From positions 1-50,422 of the forward strand of contig DATGZX010000385.1 of the NCBI GenBank assembly GCA_035296965.1: 50,422 nucleotides of DNA, given 5' to 3'. Below are positions 15,864-23,324 of the stretch, piece after piece. Made by a program: the position numbers and the translations under genes. Below the pieces are notes generated by a model, which ran no database searches, had not been told where the DNA came from, and saw only the letters and a list, made by a program, of their open reading frames with translations. The stretch's first letter is position 1, and the number at the start of each line of letters is the position of its first letter. This DNA comes from DATGZX01 sp035296965 (GTDB lineage: Bacteria > Planctomycetota > Planctomycetia > Gemmatales > Gemmataceae).

Positions 15864-16319
15864 ATGCCTAAGCTGATTAAGCTCGACCCCCAGTCACTCG
15901 ATGATGCTCGGCAGGAGAACATCCGCGGAGCAGAGGTCCAGGTTTACCTGTCCCCTTACGACATACCTCAGGCAGTTGCTGGTGGTTACGACGACGAGCT
16001 GCACCGATTTGTGATCGAGTTCAAATATGTGGGCGGGAGGGAATCACTAGCATCCATCGAACGAGATGACCAGGTGACTCTGAAAATCGGTCGCTACAGC
16101 GGTCGACTGTATCGGGTGGAGATTGACGTTAAGGCAATTCGGGCAAAGGTGCTAGGACTTTCCATCCATACTCCCGCGGAACTGATGGCCCAAGTGGACA
16201 AGGCGATTGGAGAGCTTGACCGTCAGCCGGAGTTGACGCCACGCGCCGGAAACTATCGAATTGCAAAGAGGGTCCTTGCCGAGAAGGGAGGAGAATTATT
16301 CACAGGCCTCCCGCAATGA
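15864..16319 (+). CDS. Unknown protein co-encoded with GAF-like gene
   Basis: This encodes 151 residues, starting two bases after the upstream stop. Its ribosome-binding site AAGGAGG is embedded in the last codons of the GAF-like gene, a tight two-gene operon. The sequence is soluble and mixed alpha/beta. The first 100 residues are strand-rich (AEVQVYLSPYDIPQAVAGGY, then HRFVIEFKYVGG), and the rest is helical (PAELMAQVDKAIGELDRQPE). No known family comes to mind. Coupling to a membrane-anchored sensor-like protein suggests the two proteins act together, possibly as a signalling or defence unit, but no effector motif is visible. Confidence 0.68.
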   Translation: MPKLIKLDPQSLDDARQENIRGAEVQVYLSPYDIPQAVAGGYDDELHRFVIEFKYVGGRESLASIERDDQVTLKIGRYSGRLYRVEIDVKAIRAKVLGLSIHTPAELMAQVDKAIGELDRQPELTPRAGNYRIAKRVLAEKGGELFTGLPQ

Positions 16320-16775
16320 CTCGCCTGGTAACCCTCGAGGGATCCACTTCAAGATTCCCTTACACTTTACATCCACGCCTCTCTCGTGCGGCCGCCACCA
16401 CTTTCATCCACTTTCATCCTGGGCGGCGGTCAGGGCTCTTCAGAAGCATCCGTAATCTCAAGAAGGTAAGAGGCGATGACAGGCGTAGCCACTTCGACTC
16501 GGTTCCCAGTCGGGTGTGCACTTCACCTTCCGCCCTGAGTCAGAAACTTCGTGGCCAATACGCGTAGTACGGGATCACCGGCAAAGGCACGGCCACTGGG
16601 CGCTTGCGTAGCGCAGTGGCGCGGATATGGAAGAAATGGTTTGCACGCCGTTGGCGGCGTGGCTCCCTCCTGGGACAGGTTCGTCCGACTTTTGACCCGC
16701 CTCTTCCGGCGATCAGAGGATGGAAGTAGAGTACAAGAACCACTTCAGGGTAGAATTGTGAGGAAGTAGGTTGGC
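16320..16775. other. Gene-free stretch before toxin-antitoxin pair
   Basis: I see no gene in 456 bases. Short frames on both strands lack ribosome-binding sites. It presumably carries the promoter and operator of the toxin-antitoxin operon, but no clear palindrome stands out just before its start. Confidence 0.35.
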
Positions 16776-17059
16776 ATGGAACTCCGCTTCTACGAGAACC
16801 CGGACACCGGCCAGCCGCACATTTACCGGCATGGGGTCACCGAACAAGAAGTTGAGGAAGTCCTACGCGGGCGCGGCGAAGACTTGCGCGCGGCCGGAAA
16901 CTCGCGCCGAAAAATCGGCAAAACTTCGGCTGGCCGCTACTTGCAGGTTTTCTACGTGCCTGACGAAGATCCAGACAGCCTGTTCTGATTACTGCCTATG
17001 AACCGCAAGACAAGGCCAAGAAAGCCTTCCGCTGGCGACAACGGAGGAAACTGAAATGA
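16776..17059 (+). pseudogene. DUF4258/RelE-like toxin with frameshift
   Basis: The first frame (ATG 16776, stop TGA 16986-16988) encodes MELRFYENPDTGQPHIYRHG and 50 more residues ending YVPDEDPDSLF. Adding one base at 16985/16986 restores VITAYEPQDKAKKAFRWRQR and a tail RKLK, ending in a TGA that overlaps the next ATG. The joined protein of about 94 residues matches small DUF4258-like toxins (HIYRHGVTEQEVEEVL, then GRYLQVFYVPD and VITAYEP). So a single-base deletion has probably inactivated the toxin; a sequencing error or programmed frameshift could mimic this. The ATGA overlap with the antitoxin-like gene survives only in the corrected frame, which supports the reconstruction. Confidence 0.75.
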
Positions 17060-17256
17060 GCAAACAAGAATTTCCGCCCGGCTGGGATGAGAAACGCGTC
17101 AAGGAGTTGATCGCGCACTACGAAAACCAAACCGAGGATGAGGAGTTCGCCGACATCGAGGCGGCGCGCGAGGCGGAGGACATCACGCTCATGGCCATCC
17201 CGACGGAACTGGTTCCTGAGGTTCGGGCGCTCCTTGCCCGTAAACAAAGTGCGTGA
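17056..17256 (+). CDS. Antitoxin-like partner of the DUF4258-type toxin
   Basis: This encodes 66 residues starting MSKQEFPPGWDEKRVKELIA, with GGAGG eight bases before the ATG. It is strongly acidic in the middle (YENQTEDEEFADIEAAREAE) and ends with IPTELVPEVRALLA. Small acidic proteins of this pattern usually follow DUF4258-like toxins and are taken as antitoxins; no DNA-binding fold is obvious. Its ATG overlaps the stop of the reconstructed toxin frame. With the toxin frameshifted, this gene may now be an orphan that is kept or drifting. Confidence 0.72.
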   Translation: MSKQEFPPGWDEKRVKELIAHYENQTEDEEFADIEAAREAEDITLMAIPTELVPEVRALLARKQSA

Positions 17257-17367
17257 CGAAGCCCCGACAAGGCGCCATCGCGAATTTGCCTGCTAATTCA
17301 CGATGTCCCCTTTTTTCGCTCGCCTGATCGGAAATCAGTTAATCCAGGGTATCATCAACCACGGGCA

Positions 17368-18291
17368 CTAACGCAACTTCTCGTCGGGTTTATCTGGAAG
17401 TCGAGCCAAATCTGCATTCAGTTTGTCCGTGTTGAAAACATTCGCCGGTCGGCCTATTCGCAAAGCCTCTGACATCTCGGACATCTGCGGCATCAGCAAG
17501 CGAACGAGACCATGTATATCCATGCCTCTCGCAATTGAAGGCAAGGGAAGTGAAGTGCCGTCGCGCGTCGTGCCTGTGTAGAACTGATGTCCGCCGCCGC
17601 TGATGTGAATGCCTCCCCTTCTGTTCCGCCACCCTACAATGCAGCGCGGCCCCACTGATTTGTCGGTGACGCCTAAATGAACTTGATTGTTCAGATTCGC
17701 CAAATGGTCAGCCACTGCATGCGAGGACACTTGGCCGCGGTCGTTAGCTCTAACTAGACGCAGCAGGCTGCGTATCCACCTCTTGTCTCGAATCAAGTAC
17801 AGCGCGCCACTTCCCGCTATCCCTAGACGCGGAGTCTTTGCGGCGGCCGGTGTCGGTTTGTCACCCACGTGGCGTGTCCAGCGGAATTGGTAGCTCTTAC
17901 GATCAGACGCAAAAGCCAGGTCGATTGTATACAGCCTCGCCTCGTTGCCAAGGAATGCTGTTACGATCACATTGTGAGCGGGTCCGAGATTCCCTGGCAT
18001 CATCCGCATGTGTCGCGGAAATTGTTCTTTCATCGCCTCCGCCAGTACACCGAGGGACTGCTCCAATGGAAAATTCCTACCACGCAGAACCGCGCTCATC
18101 CAATCCGCAGGCTCGGTCCCGAGGGCGGTGGCTCCAAGTCCGGCGTACCCAAGAATGGCGACGCCATCCGTAGTTTCAAGGAACATCACCTTTCGTGCAT
18201 CATCCTTTGGCGCGCGCCCTTTCCAGGAGATGCGGCGATCAGCCAGCAGCCAGATCGACTCACGTCCGTTGGCAGTCACAATTAGCGTCAC
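17368..18291 (-). CDS. Predicted Ntn-hydrolase (proteasome-fold) protein
   Basis: This encodes 307 residues from a GTG at 18291, preceded by GAGGGG. A longer frame to 18327 is possible. With the chosen start the protein opens M-T-L-I-V-T, so removal of the first Met exposes Thr as residue 1, the hallmark of N-terminal-nucleophile hydrolases. The following ESIWLLADRRISWKGRAPKD and VAILGYAGLGATALGTEPAD are typical of bacterial proteasome-fold proteins, including a G-rich strand turn. The C-terminal region (VGPRCIVGWRNRRGGIHISG) has further strands. Substrate and partners are unknown. There is no signal peptide, so it should be cytoplasmic. It stands alone between the toxin-antitoxin pair and an IS element. 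Confidence 0.68.
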   Translation of the reverse strand: MTLIVTANGRESIWLLADRRISWKGRAPKDDARKVMFLETTDGVAILGYAGLGATALGTEPADWMSAVLRGRNFPLEQSLGVLAEAMKEQFPRHMRMMPGNLGPAHNVIVTAFLGNEARLYTIDLAFASDRKSYQFRWTRHVGDKPTPAAAKTPRLGIAGSGALYLIRDKRWIRSLLRLVRANDRGQVSSHAVADHLANLNNQVHLGVTDKSVGPRCIVGWRNRRGGIHISGGGHQFYTGTTRDGTSLPLPSIARGMDIHGLVRLLMPQMSEMSEALRIGRPANVFNTDKLNADLARLPDKPDEKLR

Positions 18292-18387
18292 GAAATGCCC
18301 CTCAACTTCACCAGGATAACAGCACATCCTACTTTATCACCTGCCAGCAGGGCAGGAAAAGGGCATCGCGAATAATTGGTGTTAGTC

Positions 18388-18422
18388 CTCATGCCGCGAT
18401 TGCGGCACCCATGGGGCATGAG
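18388..18422. repeat. Double hairpin upstream of the Ntn-hydrolase
   Basis: CTCATGCC at 18388-18395 is inverted at 18415-18422. Inside, TGCCGC pairs with GCGGCA over a GATT loop, so two alternative stems are possible. The 21-base segment 18401-18421 is the reverse complement of 11551-11571 with a single mismatch, so this belongs to a dispersed family. Confidence 0.6.
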
Positions 18423-18430
18423 AAAACAAA

Positions 18431-18600
18431 GGGGTCGGGAGTCTTTTCTCTGGGCAGAACTGTGTCTGGGTGTTAACCCGCCGTGAGGTTACGACGACGC
18501 TGGTCCGCGAATGGCGGCTGCTTGTACCACGCCCTCTTGGAGTCCACGTTACGTCGGCGCAAAGAGAAAACCCGTCGGGGCGGATAAGACTCCCGACCCC
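18431..18600. repeat. 170-bp element with 15-bp perfect inverted ends
   Basis: GGGGTCGGGAGTCTT at 18431-18445 is perfectly inverted at 18586-18600. A second, shorter pairing (TTTTCTCT region against AAAGAGAAAA at 18561-18570) lies inside. There is no coding frame between. This is the layout of a MITE or REP pair. I see no clear target-site duplication. It lies 95 bases upstream of the IS110 transposase start; IS110 elements normally lack terminal inverted repeats, so it is probably a separate element. Confidence 0.7.
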
Positions 18601-18695
18601 TGGTATGTGGGTTTTTGAAAATAGAACAAAAAACCTCGTCGAGAGCGTCAGCTGCAACAATGAGATGAGCCTAGCCGTTTTTGGAGGCCCTTCTC

Positions 18696-20255
18696 ATGGC
18701 AAGCACTCTTAAGTCTCGTCGTTCGTCCCGCCGTCAAGCTCCCGTCACGCTCGGCAAGCCCGCCGGGGTCCTTCATCCGCGCGTTCAACTGGTCGGACCG
18801 GACCATTTCGGGATCGTCTGCTTCGACTGCCATAAGGCGAGTTCCAAGTTCCTCCTCGCCGACTTCTACGGCCGCTGCCTGGTTCCTCCCACCGTGGTCG
18901 AACACACCCGGCCGGCTCTCGACTCAGCCATCGCGCACATCCGGCAAGCCTTCGATCAGCACCAACTCCGTGATGGTCTGGTTGCCATTGAAGGCACCGG
19001 CCGCTATCACCGCTTGGTGCAACGCAGCTTCGCCGCCGCCGGCTTCGAGACACGCATTCTCCATCCCTTTGTTACCAAGCAGTACCGCCAACCCATCGAT
19101 CCCGGCAATAAGACGGACGACAAAGACCTCGCGGCCATCCATCGCGCTACCGTCACGGGCTGCGCCCTGCTGGAAGCCAGTCGCGATGAGGCTTGGACCA
19201 CTCTGCAACTGGTCACCCGCCACCGCCGCGACTTGGTGGTCAAAGGCGCCGCCCTCAACTGCCAGATTCGCGACCATCTGGAAGCTGCCCTGCCCGGCTT
19301 CGCCGCCTGCTTCGACAAACTCTGGGAGAGTCCCATTCCCTGGCACTTGCTCCGCCACTATCCCTCGGCTGCACAACTCCGCAATGCTGGACTGACATCC
19401 CTATGTCACTCTGTGCGCCAGGCCGGCATCCGCTTCCAGCAACGCACTTTGCAGGCCGTCCTCGACTGGGCCGAACAAGCTGCCCCTGGCGAGGTCGCTG
19501 CCGGCCAGCACCTGCGCATCGCCCTAGCCCTCTATGACGATCGCCAGCGTAAAACCCAGGAAATTGAGGCCCTGGAACGCGAAAGTGCCGGCCGTCTGGC
19601 ACAAACGCCCTACGTACTGTTGCTCTCCATCCCCGGCATCAATGTCGTCAGCGCCGCCGCGTTCGCCGGCGAGATGGGGCCCATCGAACACTATGCCAAC
19701 GCCAAGTGCATCACCGGTCGCGCTGGCCTGCGTCCGTCGCGTTACCAGACCGGCCAAGTCGACCACGCCGGCCCCCTGGTGCGCAACTGCAACCGCTCTC
19801 TCCGCGCTGCCATTCTTGGCATTGCCGATAACCTGATCCTCTGTAACCACCACTTTCAGCATCTGGCCACGGGGTGGGCCAGCCAAGGCAAGGATCCGCG
19901 CGACATCCATATCCGGGTTGGTCTGCGCTTCTGCCGCATCGCCTTCCAAATGGTTGCCGGCCGCCAGGTGTTTCGCCATCCCTGCATCCAGGGTCGGCAC
20001 TACATCCTCGACAAGCTGAATGCCTTCCATCGCGAGCACGGCACAGGCATGGCTGAGGTCCTCCGCGACCTGCAAAGCGCCATCGGCCAACTACCGTCCC
20101 GCGAATATGCCGCCGAGGCCAAGCCGCTTCAGCAGGAAATGCAGCGCATCCAGGAAGGTCGGCGGCGAGGTCCCCAATTGCTGGGGGACATCTTGCCGAT
20201 CGTGTTCGCCCGCTTGGGGGTCGGCGTGGTACAATCCAACGAGTCTGGGGAGTAG
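18696..20255 (+). CDS. IS110-family transposase
   Basis: This encodes 519 residues. ATG at 18696 has GGAGG eight bases upstream. The N-terminal DEDD RuvC-like domain shows Asp44 (VCFDCHK), Glu99 (VAIEGTGRYH) and KTDDKD with Asp141 and Asp144. The C-terminal Transposase_20 domain is at LLLSIPGINVVSAAAFAGEM and following residues. In that domain, relatives I recall carry a serine in a YQS-type motif; here the residue is Thr352 (RYQTG). Some 110 extra residues follow the domain, ending at 519. IS110 enzymes use an RNA (bridge RNA) from the element's own non-coding end. A structured stretch follows at 20331-20422. The frame is intact. Confidence 0.92.
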   Translation: MASTLKSRRSSRRQAPVTLGKPAGVLHPRVQLVGPDHFGIVCFDCHKASSKFLLADFYGRCLVPPTVVEHTRPALDSAIAHIRQAFDQHQLRDGLVAIEGTGRYHRLVQRSFAAAGFETRILHPFVTKQYRQPIDPGNKTDDKDLAAIHRATVTGCALLEASRDEAWTTLQLVTRHRRDLVVKGAALNCQIRDHLEAALPGFAACFDKLWESPIPWHLLRHYPSAAQLRNAGLTSLCHSVRQAGIRFQQRTLQAVLDWAEQAAPGEVAAGQHLRIALALYDDRQRKTQEIEALERESAGRLAQTPYVLLLSIPGINVVSAAAFAGEMGPIEHYANAKCITGRAGLRPSRYQTGQVDHAGPLVRNCNRSLRAAILGIADNLILCNHHFQHLATGWASQGKDPRDIHIRVGLRFCRIAFQMVAGRQVFRHPCIQGRHYILDKLNAFHREHGTGMAEVLRDLQSAIGQLPSREYAAEAKPLQQEMQRIQEGRRRGPQLLGDILPIVFARLGVGVVQSNESGE

Positions 20256-20330
20256 ACCTCCACCGCACCAGGTTCGCGAGCCGAGAACGCCTATCGACCC
20301 CAAGGGGCGAACCCTAAGAAAAGCATGGCG

Positions 20331-20422
20331 CTCTCTCGGATCACCAACGCCTGATACGGCACCGTGGGGTCACTCCCCTTATCTACCAGTATGGCGAAAC
20401 GGTGATCGATCCAACGAGAGAG
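20331..20422 (+). ncRNA. Candidate structured RNA of the IS110 element
   Basis: CTCTCTCG at 20331-20338 pairs perfectly with CGAGAGAG at 20415-20422. Directly inside, GATCACC (20339-20345) pairs with GGTGATC (20401-20407), leaving a seven-base bulge on the right side only. The 55-base interior can form further hairpins, for example around GGGGTCACTCCCC. It begins 75 bases after the transposase stop. IS110 relatives encode a bridge RNA in one non-coding end, and in the IS1111 group it lies 3' of the gene. The position and stem-bulge-stem shape fit, but guide loops were not matched to any target. Confidence 0.5.
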
Positions 20423-21144
20423 GCAGGCTCGTGAACACGAGTGCGGTACTCTCCGATTCCTAATTGCAAGCCGCTTTCGGGCGGTCGCGTACACCGTCCG
20501 TAGATACCCGCTCATCTCTTTGGTGCATGGCACTCTTTTCATTTCCAGGTGATAGGCTGAGCCTAACTTCTGTGACACGATTGCGCCTGTCGGGCTCGAT
20601 CTGCTTGGGCAGATTTCGACAAGACAACTATGCAGCTGTCTGGCTGCCTTGCAAGGTCAAAATTGGCACCTGCGCGGACGCACCCCAGACGACATGTCTT
20701 GGATAGACTATCGGTCCCCTTGTGATCGATGAGATCCCCAGCCGAGCGTTTTTGCTGATGTTTCCAGGGAATCGGGCTCGTCATGAGAAACGGCCCGTCC
20801 CAATAGGAAGTGTAACAGAATCCCTAATATCGCGTGAAATTCGCCTCCCAAACGCATTTTGCGCCAAGGGCCTTTTTAGTCCCAAAATGATCACCACGCA
20901 AAAAGCCCGTGTTTTTGACACTTTCCGGGACCTCGACCTGGTATTTCGCGGGGGCCCCATTCTCAATATGATGAGGCGGTGCCACAAACCGCGTGTTTTC
21001 CGGGATTTTTCGGGATTTTTGCAAAGCTAATCACATTCTACGATGTCCCCTTTTCTTTCCCGGGAGTGACTGTGCGCGTGGAAGTGATCGACGCGATCTA
21101 CAGATCCCCGTGCGGTCGTTCCGATCCATAGGAGATGCGATCCC
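20423..21144. other. Gene-free stretch downstream of the IS element
   Basis: I see no supported gene in about 720 bases. Open frames on both strands are short and lack ribosome-binding sites. It includes an A/T-richer part (20820-21030) with the inverse of the 17-base string noted at 9402-9418, and ACGATGTCCCCTTTT at 21040-21054, which also occurs at 17300-17314. It is probably decayed or element-derived DNA. Confidence 0.35.
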
Positions 21145-21393
21145 GTGAACGTTTCGACAAGCGAAGAACTGATCGGGGCCTTTTGCGAGTTGCGGGCGTT
21201 ATTCCCGGACTGGCGCATGGGCCAACTCATCGCTAATTTGGTTACGGCCGCGGGGGGTATGGATGCCGGTGCCATCTGGGACATGGAAGACGAACAACTC
21301 CTTGCGGCGGCACGCCGGCTGATCGAACGAAATCGCGGGCGTGGGGCGAGCTGCGCTGAAGCAAACGTTCAACCTGAGTGCGGCGGCGTTTAG
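21145..21393 (+). CDS. Small conserved hypothetical protein
   Basis: This encodes 82 residues from a GTG with GGAG about nine bases upstream. The core FCELRALFPDWRMGQLIANL followed by DMEDEQLLAAARRLIERN looks like a small helical protein family that I associate with planctomycetes, of unknown role. There is no signal or membrane segment. Frame composition and the ribosome-binding site support a real gene. It stands alone in a gene-poor stretch. Confidence 0.68.
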   Translation: MNVSTSEELIGAFCELRALFPDWRMGQLIANLVTAAGGMDAGAIWDMEDEQLLAAARRLIERNRGRGASCAEANVQPECGGV

Positions 21394-21861
21394 TGTTTCA
21401 GCGCCCAGGTCCGCCGACCAAACTACGTAACGCTACCCGCTCGTGAAAAACTCCTCGGGCTCGTTCAGTTGATCGAACGGCTTTTCCACTTTCGAATGAA
21501 GCCGAGGTAGAAGAAAGTCAAGAAGAGAACGGCATGAACAATGGAGCGCACACCGCTGACCTGGGCTGATGAAAACCGCTGATAAGACGGCCATGCTCGG
21601 CTAGTGCTCTTGTTTTGGAGTGTTGCGCCTTTTCCCCTCTCCCCTGTGATACTGCCGAAGCTTCTGATGGGAGGGGTCGCTTTAGCGACCCCGCGAGCAA
21701 GCAGGCCGTCACGTGAGTGAACGCTGCCCAGGCCCGAAACATTTGACGCGGCGGGATGAGGAAATCACCAGAGAATGGGATTGCCACTCCTAGGCAGCGT
21801 GGGCGAGAATCGGAGCACGTCGTCTCCTTTTCTACAGGCGCTCGTCTCGAAGGTTTAGTCG
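21394..21861. other. Intergenic region with a strong hairpin
   Basis: No gene is supported. A perfect 9-bp hairpin, GGGGTCGCT at 21673-21681 with its inverse at 21684-21692 over a two-base loop, is the only structure seen. A 136-codon minus-strand frame crossing the region overlaps the start of the hydrolase gene and looks like an antisense shadow. Confidence 0.4.
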
Positions 21862-23178
21862 ATGCCATTGTCATTCCAGGAAATCGCTCCTGCTCCGACG
21901 CGTCGAGAGTGGTTGTCCACTGCTGCACTAGGCTTAGCCTTTTCTTGTTGTGGGCAGCGCGTTCGCGGCCAGGTTACGGGGCAGTCCAATCCGCGACTGA
22001 CCGCTTATGACCAGTTGATGGGCAATTATATGCGCGAGCACAGGCCGCCCGGGGCCGCGCTGGCTGTGACCTACCAGGGCCGGCTGGTCTACGCGCGCGG
22101 CTTCGGCCACGCGGACCTGGAAAAGCGGGAAGTGGTCCGGCCGACTTCGTTATTTCGGATTGCGAGCATCAGCAAACCTTTCACGGCCACAGCGGTGATG
22201 CACCTCGTTGAAAAGCGGAAGCTCAAACTCGACGATCGCGTGTTTTCGATTCTGAAACTGAAGGCGTACCTGGAAGGCGGGGCGAGGGTGGACCCGCGCC
22301 TGCACGACATCCGCGTGCATCATTGCTTGCAACACACCGCCGGCTGGGACCGGGACAAATCGTTGGACCCGATGAGCGCGGAATTCGCCGAACAGGTAGC
22401 CCGGGCGCTGAGAGTCCGGTTGCCTGTTAACCCCAGGCAGATCATCGAGGTTGCGATGGGCAAGCACCTGGATTTCAATCCGGGTACGCGCTACGCCTAT
22501 TCCAATTTTGGCTACTGCGTGCTGGGCCGCGTCATCGAGGCGGTTTCGGGGAGGCCCTATCATGAATTCGTGTCCCGTGAGATACTCGCTCCGATGGGGA
22601 TTAGACACATGCGGCCCGGGAAGAACCTCCTTCGCGACCGTGCCCCTGGGGAGGTGAGGTATTACGACAGCAAAAAACGCACGGGCCGGGCGATCTCTGG
22701 GCCGGAGATTGGCAAACAGGTGCCGCTGCCTTATGGCGTCGAGTGCATTGAGACGATGGATGCGAACGGCGGCTGGATTGCTTCCGCGGTGGACCTGGTC
22801 CGCTTCGCCGTCGCCTTCGACGATCCGAGACGATGTCCCGTCCTGGACGAGGCCAGCATTCGGACCATGCTCGCGCCGCCGCCGGGGGCGGTTGGCCATC
22901 AGCCTAATGGCAAGCCGAAGCCAAGCTACTACGGCTGCGGTTGGGACGTTCGCCCCTCTGGCCGGCCAGGCAAGTACACCAAGTTCCACGGCGGCGGGTT
23001 GGCCGGAAGCAGCGCCCTGCTGGTTTGCCGCGAGGACGGGATCAATTGGGCGGTCCTGTTCAACAGCGACGCAACCAAGGATGGCAAGGCTTATGCCGAC
23101 CTGATCGATCCGCTCCTGCACGAGCCGGCGGACCAAATCAAGAACTGGCCCGACGTTGATTTGTTTCCAGAGTTCTGA
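21862..23178 (+). CDS. Serine beta-lactamase-like hydrolase (class C fold)
   Basis: This encodes 438 residues. The N-terminus has TRREWLSTAALGLAFSCCG, a twin-arginine-like signal ending in a cysteine pair that might be lipidated, so the enzyme should be exported. Catalytic motifs of the beta-lactamase/transpeptidase-like family are complete: SISK (Ser102, Lys105), YSN (Tyr213-Ser214-Asn215) and HGG (376-378) in the KTG position. Such enzymes include esterases, D-aminopeptidases and penicillin-binding relatives; most are not antibiotic-resistance enzymes, and nothing here points to resistance. GAAGG lies just before the ATG. It precedes the sigma-factor gene at 23325 by 146 bases on the same strand; a functional link is possible but unproven. 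Confidence 0.92.
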   Translation: MPLSFQEIAPAPTRREWLSTAALGLAFSCCGQRVRGQVTGQSNPRLTAYDQLMGNYMREHRPPGAALAVTYQGRLVYARGFGHADLEKREVVRPTSLFRIASISKPFTATAVMHLVEKRKLKLDDRVFSILKLKAYLEGGARVDPRLHDIRVHHCLQHTAGWDRDKSLDPMSAEFAEQVARALRVRLPVNPRQIIEVAMGKHLDFNPGTRYAYSNFGYCVLGRVIEAVSGRPYHEFVSREILAPMGIRHMRPGKNLLRDRAPGEVRYYDSKKRTGRAISGPEIGKQVPLPYGVECIETMDANGGWIASAVDLVRFAVAFDDPRRCPVLDEASIRTMLAPPPGAVGHQPNGKPKPSYYGCGWDVRPSGRPGKYTKFHGGGLAGSSALLVCREDGINWAVLFNSDATKDGKAYADLIDPLLHEPADQIKNWPDVDLFPEF

Positions 23179-23324
23179 GCGCCGGGAGACCGGAGGCCAG
23201 GCCGCGTCGCGTGAATCCGCCTGACCGCTGGCTCGTGATTCTGTAACACAAATCCGTATGCGTACCGCCTCCTCCGGGCAGTATATCTGACGGCCGCGAT
23301 TTCAGAGGGCAAAGGAGTTGCCAA

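Larger units (their letters stand above)
18696..20422 (+). mobile_element. IS110-family insertion sequence, ends uncertain
   Basis: The element contains the transposase gene and most likely the structured non-coding stretch after it. IS110 elements lack long terminal inverted repeats and usually make no target duplication, so the exact ends cannot be read from one copy. The right end is drawn to the last base of the strong stem at 20422 and could extend to about 20500. The left end could reach back to about 18601. Confidence 0.55.

Noticed and set aside
9402..20915. 17-base string AAAACACGGGCTTTTTG shared, inverted, between 9402-9418 and about 20899-20915, as possible att sites
   Set aside because: Too short and A/T-run-rich, with no integrase gene and no further similarity around it; chance cannot be excluded.
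17300..21054. ACGATGTCCCCTTTT at 17300-17314 and 21040-21054 as a mobile element border
   Set aside because: Only 15 bases are shared, with no flanking similarity. It may be a REP-type motif, but two copies do not support a call.
22150..23136. 328-codon minus-strand frame opposite the beta-lactamase-like gene
   Set aside because: Shadow frame; the sense strand carries SISK, YSN and HGG motifs.
21862..23178. Antibiotic-resistance beta-lactamase
   Set aside because: The motifs fit the broad serine hydrolase family, which includes many esterases and peptidases, and nothing points to a resistance enzyme.
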